From the NCBI RefSeq assembly GCF_036867135.1, contig NZ_JBAJIJ010000001.1, positions 682,001 to 746,000 on the forward strand: DNA of 64,000 bases, read 5' to 3'. Each line of letters opens with the position of its first letter. Within the stretch, counting starts at the first letter, position 1. The DNA is from Aeromicrobium sp. Sec7.5. GTDB taxonomy: Bacteria; Actinomycetota; Actinomycetes; Propionibacteriales; Nocardioidaceae. A program made the translations under genes and the position numbers. Positions 10,645 through 18,247 of this stretch are shown here, one piece after another. The notes under the pieces were generated by a model. It was not told the origin of the DNA. It saw only the letters and a list, made by a program, of their open reading frames with translations, and did not search any database.

Positions 10645-11253
10645 GTGGCGGGACCAGGCGGATCCACGGGGCCGGGCCGGGGCAGGACCCCCGGCCCGGC
10701 CTCGCGGGCGCGCGGTGCCGCTGGTCGCCCCACCAGGCCGTCCCGCTCGACGACCTCGTCGTCGGCGACGCGGCGACCGGGGCAGCGTGCGCCTCGGATC
10801 CCGAGCGGCGCGGGCGGCTCCCGGTTCACGACTCGCGCCGTGGTGCTGCTCGCCGTCATGGTGCTGCTGATCGCGTCGTACACGGCGTCGTTGCACACCT
10901 GGTGGCAGCAGCAGCAGGAGATCCGGGCCACCGAGGCCAAGATCGAGACGCAGAAGACCGCGATCGCCGAGCTCGAGGACGATGCGGAGCGGTGGGAGGA
11001 CCCCGCCTACATCGAGCAGCAGGCCCGGGCCCGATTCGGGTGGGTCCTGCCCGGCGAGGTCGGCTACCGCGTCGTCGACGCCGACGGCGAGGTCGAGGGT
11101 GACGTGCCGCAGCTGGCCGAGCCGCCCAGTGCCAAGGCGCCGCAGTGGTACGAGAAGCTGTGGGACAGCACGAAGGTGGCCGGCCAGGAGCCGGTCGAGC
11201 CCACGGCCCCCGCGGAGGGTCCGAGCGAGCCCCTGCTGCCGGAGAGCCCGTGA
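10645..11253 (+). CDS. FtsB/DivIC-type septum formation initiator
   Basis: 202 residues. A basic, disordered N-terminus rich in Gly, Arg, Pro and Ser (1-70), one transmembrane helix (about 71-90), and a coiled coil (QQQQEIRATEAKIETQKTAI) followed by the conserved YIEQQARARFGWVLPGE segment of the family. Expected to act with FtsL/FtsQ at the divisome. GTG start at 10645; the end overlaps the DUF501 gene by GTGA. The acidic, proline-rich C-terminal tail is not part of the core domain. Confidence 0.88.
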   Translation: MAGPGGSTGPGRGRTPGPASRARGAAGRPTRPSRSTTSSSATRRPGQRAPRIPSGAGGSRFTTRAVVLLAVMVLLIASYTASLHTWWQQQQEIRATEAKIETQKTAIAELEDDAERWEDPAYIEQQARARFGWVLPGEVGYRVVDADGEVEGDVPQLAEPPSAKAPQWYEKLWDSTKVAGQEPVEPTAPAEGPSEPLLPESP

Positions 11254-11792
11254 CCAGCCACTTCACCCGTCCGGCCGGCGCGGTGCCGCCGAGCGAGGCC
11301 GACCTGGCAGCGATCCGCGACCAGCTCGGACGCCCCGCGCGGGGCGTCGTGACGATCGCGTCGCGATGCCCGTCCGGTCACCCGAACGTCGTGATGACCG
11401 AGCCGCGGCTGCCGGACGGGACGCCCTTCCCCACGCTCTACTACCTGACGTGTCCTCGCCTGGCCGGGGCGATCGGCACGCTCGAGGCGGCCGGGGTGAT
11501 GGCCGACATGAGCCAGCGGCTGCTCGAGGACGATGAGCTGGCGGCGGCGTACCGCGAGGCGCACGGCTCCTACCTGGCCGAGCGCGAGGCCATCGGCCAC
11601 GTGCCGGAGATCGACGGCATCTCGGCCGGCGGCATGCCCACCCGGGTCAAGTGCCTGCACGTCCTGATCGGCCACGCGCTGGCGAAGGGGCCCGGGGTCA
11701 ACCCGCTCGGCGACGAGGCGGTCGCGATGCTCGGCGACTACTGGGGCAGCTCGAGCTGCGCCCCGCAGTCACCCGCCACGTCCGCTGGGTGA
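11250..11792 (+). CDS. DUF501 family protein
   Basis: 180 residues, soluble. Belongs to the DUF501 family, found between ftsB and ppx in most actinobacteria; biochemical function unknown. Characteristic segments: CPSGHPNVVMTEPRL, FPTLYYLTCP, and GGMPTRVKCLHVLIGHAL, with conserved Cys and His residues that could bind metal (inference). Starts with GTG overlapping the previous stop. The last residues run into a repeat region. Confidence 0.9.
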   Translation: MTSHFTRPAGAVPPSEADLAAIRDQLGRPARGVVTIASRCPSGHPNVVMTEPRLPDGTPFPTLYYLTCPRLAGAIGTLEAAGVMADMSQRLLEDDELAAAYREAHGSYLAEREAIGHVPEIDGISAGGMPTRVKCLHVLIGHALAKGPGVNPLGDEAVAMLGDYWGSSSCAPQSPATSAG

Positions 11793-11902
11793 GGTGCGCC
11801 CTTCGAGGCTCCCTTGTACCTCGTCGCACCTCACGCGGCGGGTGGCGCCCGCCATCCGATGGTTGAGGTGCGAGTGCGCCCTGGCGCGCGAGCCTCGAAA
11901 CC
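11790..11902. repeat. Family A palindromic intergenic repeat, copy 1
   Basis: Two units. TGAGGTGCG (11790-11798) pairs with CGCACCTCA (11825-11833). A second unit, 11861-11902, starts GGTTGAGGTGCGAG and ends GCGAGCCTCGAAACC. The same end motifs recur at 19185, 22119 and 50053. Sits between the DUF501 gene and ppx. Confidence 0.75.
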
Positions 11903-11971
11903 ATCCGTCACGTGAACGCTGCGGCCGGACCGGGCGCCCGGCCCCGACCGCCCGTCACTACTGTGGACGTC

Positions 11972-12901
11972 ATGAGACGCGTCGCGGCGATCGATTGCGG
12001 GACCAACTCGATCAGGCTCCTGGTCACCGATCTGGGCCCGGACGGGAAGGCCCACGACCTCGTCCGCGACATGCGGATCGTGCGCCTGGGGGAGGGAGTC
12101 GACCGCACCGGACGACTCGACCCGACCGCGATCGAGCGCACTGTCACGGCGACCCGCGAGTACGCGCTGACGATCGGCGAGATGGGGGTCGACGCGGTCC
12201 GCTTCTGCGCCACCTCCGCCGCACGCGACGCCGAGAACGCCGATGACTTCCGATCCGCGATCCGGTCGGTCCTCGGCCAGGAGCCCGAGATCCTCAGCGG
12301 CGACGCCGAGGCGCGGGCCTCGTTCCTCGGTGCGACCTCCGAGCTGGGCCCGGATCCCGCTCTCGTGGTCGACATCGGAGGGGGCTCGACCGAACTCGTG
12401 CGCGGTGCCGACGGCGAGGTCCACTCGGCCGTCTCGCTCGACATCGGCTCGGTGCGCCTGACCGAACGCTTCCTCGCGAGCGACCCGCCGTCGATCACCG
12501 AGATCACTGACCTCGTCGACCACCTCGACGCGCTGCTCGCCCCGGCCGTCGCCGGGTGGGAGCCGGTCGACCGGTTCATCGGGGTCGCCGGCACCGTCAC
12601 GACCGTCGCGGCGCACGCGATGCAGCTGTCGACCTACGACAGCGACCGGATCCACGGAGCTCGTCTGCCGGTCGACCAGGTGCGCGAGGCGTGCATCTCG
12701 CTGGTGCGGCTGCCCGTCGTGGATCGCCGTCACCTGCCGTTCATGCATCCGGGCCGCGCCGACGTCATCGGCGCGGGTGCGCTGATCCTCGACCGCCTGC
12801 TCGAGCTCGCCCCGCTCGCCACCGACGAGGTCGTCGTCAGTGAGCGCGACATCCTCGACGGCATCGCGCGAGGCGCAGCCGACGCGGCCGGCACGAATTG
12901 A
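11972..12901 (+). CDS. ppx: Exopolyphosphatase / GppA-type phosphatase
   Basis: 309 residues, the short Ppx form of actinobacteria. Acts on polyphosphate or (p)ppGpp in the sugar-kinase/Hsp70 ATPase fold: phosphate-1 loop AIDCGTNSIRLLV, phosphate-2 VVDIGGGSTELV, and GVAGTVTTVAA. ATG at 11972 follows TACTGT by 7 bases (leaderless pattern). Its stop codon overlaps the promoter of the next gene. Whether it is Ppx1- or Ppx2-like cannot be decided here. Confidence 0.9.
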   Translation: MRRVAAIDCGTNSIRLLVTDLGPDGKAHDLVRDMRIVRLGEGVDRTGRLDPTAIERTVTATREYALTIGEMGVDAVRFCATSAARDAENADDFRSAIRSVLGQEPEILSGDAEARASFLGATSELGPDPALVVDIGGGSTELVRGADGEVHSAVSLDIGSVRLTERFLASDPPSITEITDLVDHLDALLAPAVAGWEPVDRFIGVAGTVTTVAAHAMQLSTYDSDRIHGARLPVDQVREACISLVRLPVVDRRHLPFMHPGRADVIGAGALILDRLLELAPLATDEVVVSERDILDGIARGAADAAGTN

Positions 12902-12946
12902 CTTTCCAACTCGGAATGTTATTGTCTTTCTGTAACGGAAAGTCAA
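12898..12946 (+). promoter_or_regulatory. Promoter with two palindromic operators
   Basis: A -35 TTGACT (12898-12903) and -10 TATTGT (12920-12925) are 16 bases apart. Two similar 17-bp palindromes of the form CTTTC-N7-GGAA lie at 12902-12918 and 12926-12942, covering both promoter elements; their outer halves also form a perfect 10-bp inverted repeat (TTGACTTTCC, 12898-12907; GGAAAGTCAA, 12937-12946). AGGAGGG follows, just before the ATG at 12963. Probable autoregulatory site for the winged-helix protein encoded second in this operon. Confidence 0.65.
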
Positions 12947-12962
12947 TCCGAGGAGGGTCTCC

Positions 12963-13436
12963 ATGAGCGAGTCCACGCATGACACCGATGCCCTGGACCC
13001 CAGCGACGAGGCGTCACTGGAGGCCGTCGCGGCCGCGCGCCGTGCAGCAGCCGATCGCCTGGTCACCCCGTGGTGGTACCACCCCATGCTCGGCGCCCTG
13101 CTGACCGGCTACGCCGTCGCGATCGCCCTGGGGAACACGTGGGTCCTGCTCGCCGGGGTCGCCGCGTCCTTCGCCGGGCTCGTCCTGCTGGCCGGTTCGT
13201 ACCGTCGCAAGACCGGCATCTGGCTCTGGGGCAACCAGAACGGCCCGGCCTCCCGCTGGGCCTACGTGATGGGCGCGGTCGGCGGCCTCGGCGTCCTCGC
13301 CGCGATCCTGCTCAGCTACACCGACGTGTCCGACGTCTGGGTCTGGGCTGTCGCCGTCGTGATGGGCGTCGTGATCGTGCCGATCGGCCGCAGGTACGAC
13401 CAGGTTCTCCGGGCCGATCTGCGGGGCGAGCTGTGA
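12963..13436 (+). CDS. Four-helix membrane protein of unknown function
   Basis: 157 residues. A cytosolic acidic N-terminus (about 40 residues), then four hydrophobic segments around residues 43-60, 62-78, 98-116 and 122-140, and a short basic tail. A tryptophan-rich loop reads GIWLWGNQNG. I do not recognise a named family. Strong ribosome-binding site. It overlaps the following regulator gene by GTGA; membrane protein plus small winged-helix regulator pairs of this kind are common in actinobacteria, and the regulator probably controls this gene. Confidence 0.8.
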   Translation: MSESTHDTDALDPSDEASLEAVAAARRAAADRLVTPWWYHPMLGALLTGYAVAIALGNTWVLLAGVAASFAGLVLLAGSYRRKTGIWLWGNQNGPASRWAYVMGAVGGLGVLAAILLSYTDVSDVWVWAVAVVMGVVIVPIGRRYDQVLRADLRGEL

Positions 13437-13744
13437 CCCAGGCCGGTCCGGCGCCGGCGTTCGACGAGGTCATCCACGCGCCACTGCGTCTGAGGGTCTG
13501 CGCCTTCCTCGACGCCGTCTCGTCGGCGGAGTTCAGCGCGCTGCGCGACGTGCTCGAGGTGGCGGACTCCGTGGTGAGCAAGCACCTCAAGGTCCTGACC
13601 GAGGCCGGGTACGTGAAGCTCGAGAAGCCCACCGGACGCGGCAGGGTCCGGACGTGGGTCCGGCTGACCGAGGAGGGACGCCGTGCCTACCGCGGACACG
13701 TCGCGGCGCTGCGGAGCATCACCGCCCCCACGTCGCCTGACTAG
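13433..13744 (+). CDS. Small winged-helix transcriptional regulator (HTH_34 type)
   Basis: 103 residues, essentially one winged-helix domain. The recognition region reads LEVADSVVSKHLKVLTEAGYVKLEK, here split as helix-turn-helix (VADSVVSKHLKVL) and wing (KPTGRGRVRTWVRLT). It matches the PF13601-like family, related to MarR and ArsR, and has no metal-binding cysteines. GTG start overlapping the membrane-protein stop. Likely binds the palindromes at 12898-12946 as a dimer (inference). Confidence 0.85.
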   Translation: MTQAGPAPAFDEVIHAPLRLRVCAFLDAVSSAEFSALRDVLEVADSVVSKHLKVLTEAGYVKLEKPTGRGRVRTWVRLTEEGRRAYRGHVAALRSITAPTSPD

Positions 13745-13753
13745 GCTGACGCC

Positions 13754-13830
13754 GCTCCCGTAGCCCAATCGGCAGAGGCAGACGGCTTAAACCCGTCCCA
13801 GTGTGGGTTCGAGCCCCACCGGGAGCACCA
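13754..13830 (+). tRNA. tRNA with anticodon UAA (Leu), short variable loop
   Basis: Cloverleaf read by eye: acceptor GCTCCCG/CGGGAGC, 3-bp D stem GCC/GGC with an 11-base loop, anticodon stem GACGG/CCGTC with loop CTTAAAC, variable loop of only 5 bases (13798-13802), T arm GTGGG-TTCGAGC-CCCAC, and an encoded CCA (13828-13830). Anticodon UAA reads the leucine codon TTA, the rarest leucine codon in such genomes. Leucine tRNAs normally have a long variable arm (class II); this one has class I geometry, so its charging identity is uncertain. Confidence 0.85.
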
Positions 13831-13908
13831 CCGGCGCTTCGCATGGTCTTCCCTGTGGTCGCCCGGTCTGCTCCCGCACTCAGCGCGGATGTGGCAGGCT
13901 CTCACGCT

Positions 13909-14115
13909 GTGACCGAAGGCCCGACGCTGCGACCCCAGGGCCCGACCTCGTGGTGGTTCTTCGTGCTGATGTCGGGTACGCCCGCCTGGATGCTCGCCGC
14001 GGGCCTGGCGGAAAACTCCGACTGGCGCGTCATGTTCGGGCTGGCCTACTTCTCGTTCCTGCCGGCTCTCATCGCGCTGGACCGCCAGCAGGCTCAGCGA
14101 CGCCTCGACCGATGA
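13909..14115 (+). CDS. Small two-helix membrane protein
   Basis: 68 residues from GTG 13909: two hydrophobic segments (SWWFFVLMSGTPAWMLAAGL and VMFGLAYFSFLPALIAL) and a basic C-terminus. Family not recognised. Codon bias and the sensible membrane topology support a real gene, but there is no clear ribosome-binding site. Confidence 0.5.
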   Translation: MTEGPTLRPQGPTSWWFFVLMSGTPAWMLAAGLAENSDWRVMFGLAYFSFLPALIALDRQQAQRRLDR

Positions 14116-14163
14116 CCTCGGTACGCTGACCGGCCGGCGTCGCGCACCGGACGTGAAGGCGTC

Positions 14164-14898
14164 TCACCCGAGGCGCACGGCGGTGAGGTCGTGGATCTCC
14201 CGCCCGGCGTCGATGCCCTTGGCCTCGAACCGTGTGAGGGGACGGCCGTCCCAGCGGTCGCTCCGGCCGCCCGCGAAGTCGGGGGAGCCGGCCACGACCT
14301 CGGCCATCTGCGTGGCGTACTCGGCCCAGTCGGTGGCCATGCGCCAGACCCCGCCGGGCCGCAGGACGCGGGCCGCGAGCGCGGCAAACTCCGGCGTGAC
14401 GAGGCGTCGCTTGTGGTGCTTCTTCTTGTGCCAAGGGTCGGGGAAGTGCACCCACAGCTCGTCGACGGAGGCCTCCGGGATCATGGTCGTGAGCGCCTCG
14501 GCGGCATTCACGACCGCCATGCGGAGGTTGGTGAGCTCGCCGTGCCGCACCCCGATCAGCGTCTGCGCGACGCCCGGGACGTAGACCTCGAGGCCGAGGA
14601 AGTCGGTCCCGGGCGACTGCGACGCCGCGTGCACGATGACCTCGCCGCGGCCGCTGCCGATCTCGACGACGAGGGGCGCCGTGCGGCCGAACTCGGTCGC
14701 GACGTCGAACCGGTGCGCCGGGTGCACCGACGTCGAGGGCCCGTCCTGGGGGACCTCGAGCACGATCCGCTTCGCGAGCAGGTCCCACGCCTTCTGCTGA
14801 CGCGGGTTCAACCGGCCGCCGCGGCGGGTGAAGGAGACGGGCTCGGTCCGGAAGGCCCGGTCGGCAGAATCTGGACGGGTGTCGGCCGAATCGGACAT
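14164..14898 (-). CDS. trmB: tRNA (guanine-N7-)-methyltransferase
   Basis: 244 residues. Methylates G46 in the tRNA variable loop using SAM. Motif I is VVEIGSGRGE, the hallmark HFPDPWHKKKHHKRR is present, and the C-terminal motif TRFEAKG is intact. A 35-residue disordered N-terminal extension precedes the core. The ATG at 14898 follows TAAGGT by 7 bases. Divergent from the DinB-like gene, with 49 bases between the start codons. Confidence 0.95.
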   Translation of the reverse strand: MSDSADTRPDSADRAFRTEPVSFTRRGGRLNPRQQKAWDLLAKRIVLEVPQDGPSTSVHPAHRFDVATEFGRTAPLVVEIGSGRGEVIVHAASQSPGTDFLGLEVYVPGVAQTLIGVRHGELTNLRMAVVNAAEALTTMIPEASVDELWVHFPDPWHKKKHHKRRLVTPEFAALAARVLRPGGVWRMATDWAEYATQMAEVVAGSPDFAGGRSDRWDGRPLTRFEAKGIDAGREIHDLTAVRLG

Positions 14899-14947
14899 GG
14901 TGCGCACCTTATCCAGCGCGCCACGATGGCTCCATGAAGGCCATGGC

Positions 14948-15475
14948 ATGACGAGCGACGTGATCGAGCCCGACGACAAGGACTGGACCTGGGTCCTGCG
15001 CGAAGCGTGCCCCGAGTGCGGATTCAACGCCGCCGACGTGGACCCGACCGGCGTCGGACCGGTCATCGGCACGCACGTCGAGCGGTGGCAGAGGATCGTC
15101 GCGCGCCCCGACGCGGGAGTGCGTCCGCAGGCCGACCGCTGGTCCGACCTCGAGTACGCCTGCCACGTCCGCGACGTGTTCACGATCTTCGCCGGGCGCC
15201 TCGACCAGATGCTGGCCGAGGACCCCGCGCACTTCGCCAACTGGGACCAGGACGCCGCAGCGCTGGAGCGCGACTACGCGCACGCGGACCCGGCGCAGGT
15301 CGGGCGGGAGCTGGCCGTCGAGGGCGCCGCGCTCGCGGCCACGCTGGCCCGCGTGGGGGAGGGGGACTGGGCACATCGGGGCCTGCGGTCCAACGGGTCC
15401 GAGTTCACGACCGCGACCCTCGTGCAGTACCTGCTGCACGACCTCGAGCACCACCTCGTCGACGTCGACCGCTGA
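14948..15475 (+). CDS. DinB-superfamily protein
   Basis: 175 residues, four-helix bundle type of the DinB/YfiT/maleylpyruvate isomerase superfamily. Putative metal ligands are the histidines in VIGTHVERW, EYACHVRDVF and LLHDLEHHLVDV, spaced as in thiol-dependent (mycothiol- or bacillithiol-linked) transferases. An unusual N-terminal ACPECGFNA segment could form a small zinc site. Substrate unknown. The ATG at 14948 is the start that leaves the conserved N-terminus intact. Confidence 0.75.
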   Translation: MTSDVIEPDDKDWTWVLREACPECGFNAADVDPTGVGPVIGTHVERWQRIVARPDAGVRPQADRWSDLEYACHVRDVFTIFAGRLDQMLAEDPAHFANWDQDAAALERDYAHADPAQVGRELAVEGAALAATLARVGEGDWAHRGLRSNGSEFTTATLVQYLLHDLEHHLVDVDR

Positions 15476-15613
15476 GCCATCCGCGGGGCGCTCGACTCCC
15501 CGATCCCGTTGCGCACAGAAACCGCGCAGTCGGGAGCAAAACCCCAGTAGCGTGCGTTGTATAGGGTGAACCCATCAGGCTCGATGATGCGAGCCGACCT
15601 CCCGGAGGGAATC

Positions 15614-16477
15614 ATGCACAGCTCGAACCCCGTCTTCTCCCGCAACGAGAGCTACAACGGTCGCTCCTCGTCGGTCCAGACCGACCCGTCGCAGTGGACC
15701 ATCGACACCAACGCTCAGCCGGGTTACGCACCGCCGTCGGCCGCCACGAGCGACCGCATGACGATCGACTCGGTCGTCGAGAAGACCGCCATCACGCTCG
15801 GCACCGTCATCGCCGCGGCTGCGGTCGCCTGGGTCGTCATCGGCCAGATCCTGGTCGAGGGTCGCTTCGGGCAGGCGGTCGTCGATCAGGACGCGGTCAA
15901 CACGGCCTACATGTTCGCGATCGGTGGTGCGCTCCTCGGTTTCGTGCTGGCGATGGTGAACTCCTTCAAGAAGATCATCAGCCCGGCGCTCGTCATCGGG
16001 TACGCCGTCGCCGAGGGCGTCTTCGTCGGCGCCTTCTCGAAGATCGTCGCGACCTACGTCGGCGACGTCAGCATCGTCTTCCAGGCGATCGTCGGCACCT
16101 TCGTGGCCTTCGGCGCGACGCTCGCGGCCTACAAGTTCTTCAACATCCAGGTCACCGACAAGTTCCGCAAGGTCGTCACGATCGCGATCTTCGCCTTCGC
16201 CGGCGCCACGGTCGTCAACCTGCTGCTGTCGCTCACGGGCGTCGTCGACAACGGCGGCATCCGCGGCTTCAACACGCTCGGACTGGTGGTCTCGGCCTTC
16301 GCCGTCGTGCTCGCGGTCCTGATGCTCGTGCTCGACTTCGACTACATCGAGAAGGGCGTCCAGGCCGGTCTGCCGAAGCGCGAGTCCTGGCGTGCGGCCT
16401 TCGGCCTCACGGTCACGCTCGTCTGGCTGTACATCGAGATCCTGCGCATCCTCGCCATCCTGCGGGGCAGCGACTGA
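15614..16477 (+). CDS. Bax inhibitor-1/YccA family membrane protein
   Basis: 287 residues: a hydrophilic N-terminus of about 70 residues followed by seven hydrophobic segments and the conserved late motif LDFDYIEKGVQAGLPKRESW. Member of the actinobacterial BI-1-like (UPF0005/YccA) group, possibly a proton or calcium leak channel; physiological role unknown. The ATG at 15614 has GGAGGG just upstream. A candidate -10 TATAGG lies at 15560-15565. Followed by a bidirectional terminator. Confidence 0.88.
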   Translation: MHSSNPVFSRNESYNGRSSSVQTDPSQWTIDTNAQPGYAPPSAATSDRMTIDSVVEKTAITLGTVIAAAAVAWVVIGQILVEGRFGQAVVDQDAVNTAYMFAIGGALLGFVLAMVNSFKKIISPALVIGYAVAEGVFVGAFSKIVATYVGDVSIVFQAIVGTFVAFGATLAAYKFFNIQVTDKFRKVVTIAIFAFAGATVVNLLLSLTGVVDNGGIRGFNTLGLVVSAFAVVLAVLMLVLDFDYIEKGVQAGLPKRESWRAAFGLTVTLVWLYIEILRILAILRGSD

Positions 16478-16497
16478 TCCTCGGACCCGTCCGAGAC

Positions 16498-16533
16498 GAA
16501 CGCCCCCGACCGGTTCCCCGGTCGGGGGCGTTC
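16498..16533. terminator. Bidirectional hairpin terminator
   Basis: A perfect 16-bp stem (16498-16513 with 16518-16533) around the loop TTCC. It lies between the ends of two convergent genes (stops at 16477 and 16552), so it can serve both. Confidence 0.85.
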
Positions 16534-16551
16534 TCCGTCGTGGGCGAGGGC

Positions 16552-17466
16552 TCAGCGCAGGCGCCGCAGGACGCCCGCCCAGCGGCCGGCGCGACGCACC
16601 TCGGTCCCGGAACGCTGCGAGGCCTCCTCGGCGGCCTCCTCGACCGGCATCATCTCCTCGGTCTCGCCGGGGTGCTCCTCCAGCGGCTCGCTGCGCCGCT
16701 CGTGGATCGCGTCGGCGAGCGAGGGCAGCAGCGCCCGCGCCATCGCGGCGTAGCCCGAGGCGGAGGGATGGAACCGGTCGTCGCCGAACATCAGGTCGTG
16801 GTGCTCGCGGATCAGCGACGCCAGCAGCGAACCGAGGGAGACCGTGCGGGCCCCGGCCTCGATGGCGCCCACGGTCTGCAGGCGAGCCATCCGCCGGCTC
16901 TGCAGCCGGGCGATGCTCCGCAGGGGCTGCATGAGCGGCTTGACCGTGCCCAGGTCGGGGCACGTTCCCACGACGACCTCGGTGCCGGCGGCGACGAGCC
17001 GGCTGATCGCGACCTGCAGGTCGTCGACCGCCCCGGTCATGGACTTCAGGTGGGTGACGTCATTGGCGCCGATCACGATCACGGCGACGTCGGCCCCGAA
17101 CTCGAGGCCACGGTCGACCTGGTCGGCCAGGTCACTGCTCTCGGCGCCCACGACGGCGACGCTGTGCACCTGGACGGGACCCTGCACCAGCTGAGCCAGT
17201 CCCCAGCCCATGAGCGCCGGGGGCGTCGTCATCTGGGTCTGCATGCCGTAGCCCACGGCGGCCGAGTCGCCCAGCACGAGCAGGCGCACCGTGTCGCCCG
17301 ACAGGTTGTCGCCGTACAGGCCGTCGGGTGACGGCGGCCGGGCGTCCGTGACGCCGATGAGACGACGGGCCAGCACGGTCTCGCCGAACAGGAAGCCCAC
17401 CGACGCACCGACGGCGCCGGCGGTCCCGAGGGCGGTGGTGGCGGCCACACGTCGACTGACACGCAT
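16552..17466 (-). CDS. SGNH/GDSL-family hydrolase, membrane anchored
   Basis: 304 residues. The N-terminus has one hydrophobic segment (signal anchor or signal peptide, residues 8-30). Catalytic blocks: LVLGDSAAVG (Ser), the VIGAND block (Asn) and DDRFHPSASGY (Asp, His). Likely a secreted or membrane-facing esterase/lipase of the PF13472 type. The acidic C-terminal 60 residues are outside the domain. The ATG at 17466 is preceded by TAGGGT at 6 bases. Substrate unknown. Confidence 0.85.
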   Translation of the reverse strand: MRVSRRVAATTALGTAGAVGASVGFLFGETVLARRLIGVTDARPPSPDGLYGDNLSGDTVRLLVLGDSAAVGYGMQTQMTTPPALMGWGLAQLVQGPVQVHSVAVVGAESSDLADQVDRGLEFGADVAVIVIGANDVTHLKSMTGAVDDLQVAISRLVAAGTEVVVGTCPDLGTVKPLMQPLRSIARLQSRRMARLQTVGAIEAGARTVSLGSLLASLIREHHDLMFGDDRFHPSASGYAAMARALLPSLADAIHERRSEPLEEHPGETEEMMPVEEAAEEASQRSGTEVRRAGRWAGVLRRLR

Positions 17467-17529
17467 GGGGCCACCCTAGTGACCGGGTCCGTCGGGGGCG
17501 CGTCGGAGCCATGGCCGATGATGGGTGAC

Positions 17530-18225
17530 ATGCCCGACACCGTCCCGAACCTGCGTGACCTCCACGGGATCGCGATCGACGGCGGGGTGGTGGCTCCCGG
17601 GCGTCTGCTCCGGAGCGCGGCGCCCGCCGTCGGCGACGCCGTCCCGGCCGGGGTGCCGTGGCCCCCCACCGCCGTCGTCGACCTGCGCTCGGCCAGCGAG
17701 ATCGAGCCCGAGCACCCGCTCGCCGAGCACGCGGCGATCCATCGTGTCCCGCTCCTGGGTGCGCTCCGCCCGGGAGCGGCACGGGCCAGCGACCTGACCG
17801 GCCTCTATCGCGTGGTCGTCGACTCGGCCGGCCCCCTCCTCGTGGACGTCGTGCGGGCCGTCTCCGCCTCGCCGGGGCCCGCCCTGGTGCACTGCGCAGC
17901 CGGCAAGGACCGCACGGGCATCTCGGTCGCCCTGTCGCTGCTGCTCGCGGGCGCTGCCGTCGACGATGTCGTGGCCGACTACCTCGAGACGGCGCGGCAC
18001 CGCGACGCGATCGACGCGCGACTCACCGCGTCCGCGGGCCACGACCACCGCCAGACGCTGCCCGCCTCGTTCTTCGAGACCAAGGCGGAGGCCGTGCTCT
18101 CGGTCGTGGACGTCTGGGCCGCCCACGACGGCGGGGTCCAGGGCTGGTTCGAGGCCGCCGGCGGCACGTCGGACGACGTCGCCCGCCTCCACGGTCACCT
18201 GCGCGGTGACACCATGGAGCCATGA
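17530..18225 (+). CDS. Tyrosine phosphatase, DSP/PTP family
   Basis: 231 residues. The P loop HCAAGKDRTG near residue 123 is the CX5R signature of the actinobacterial and fungal-type tyrosine/lipid phosphatases (PF13350). The preceding VVDLRSASEIEPEHPL segment is also typical. May act on phosphotyrosine proteins or phosphoinositides; the substrate is unknown. ATG 17530 follows GATGAT by 7 bases. Confidence 0.88.
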   Translation: MPDTVPNLRDLHGIAIDGGVVAPGRLLRSAAPAVGDAVPAGVPWPPTAVVDLRSASEIEPEHPLAEHAAIHRVPLLGALRPGAARASDLTGLYRVVVDSAGPLLVDVVRAVSASPGPALVHCAAGKDRTGISVALSLLLAGAAVDDVVADYLETARHRDAIDARLTASAGHDHRQTLPASFFETKAEAVLSVVDVWAAHDGGVQGWFEAAGGTSDDVARLHGHLRGDTMEP

Positions 18226-18247
18226 GCGAGTTCTTCCCGGTCCCGTC

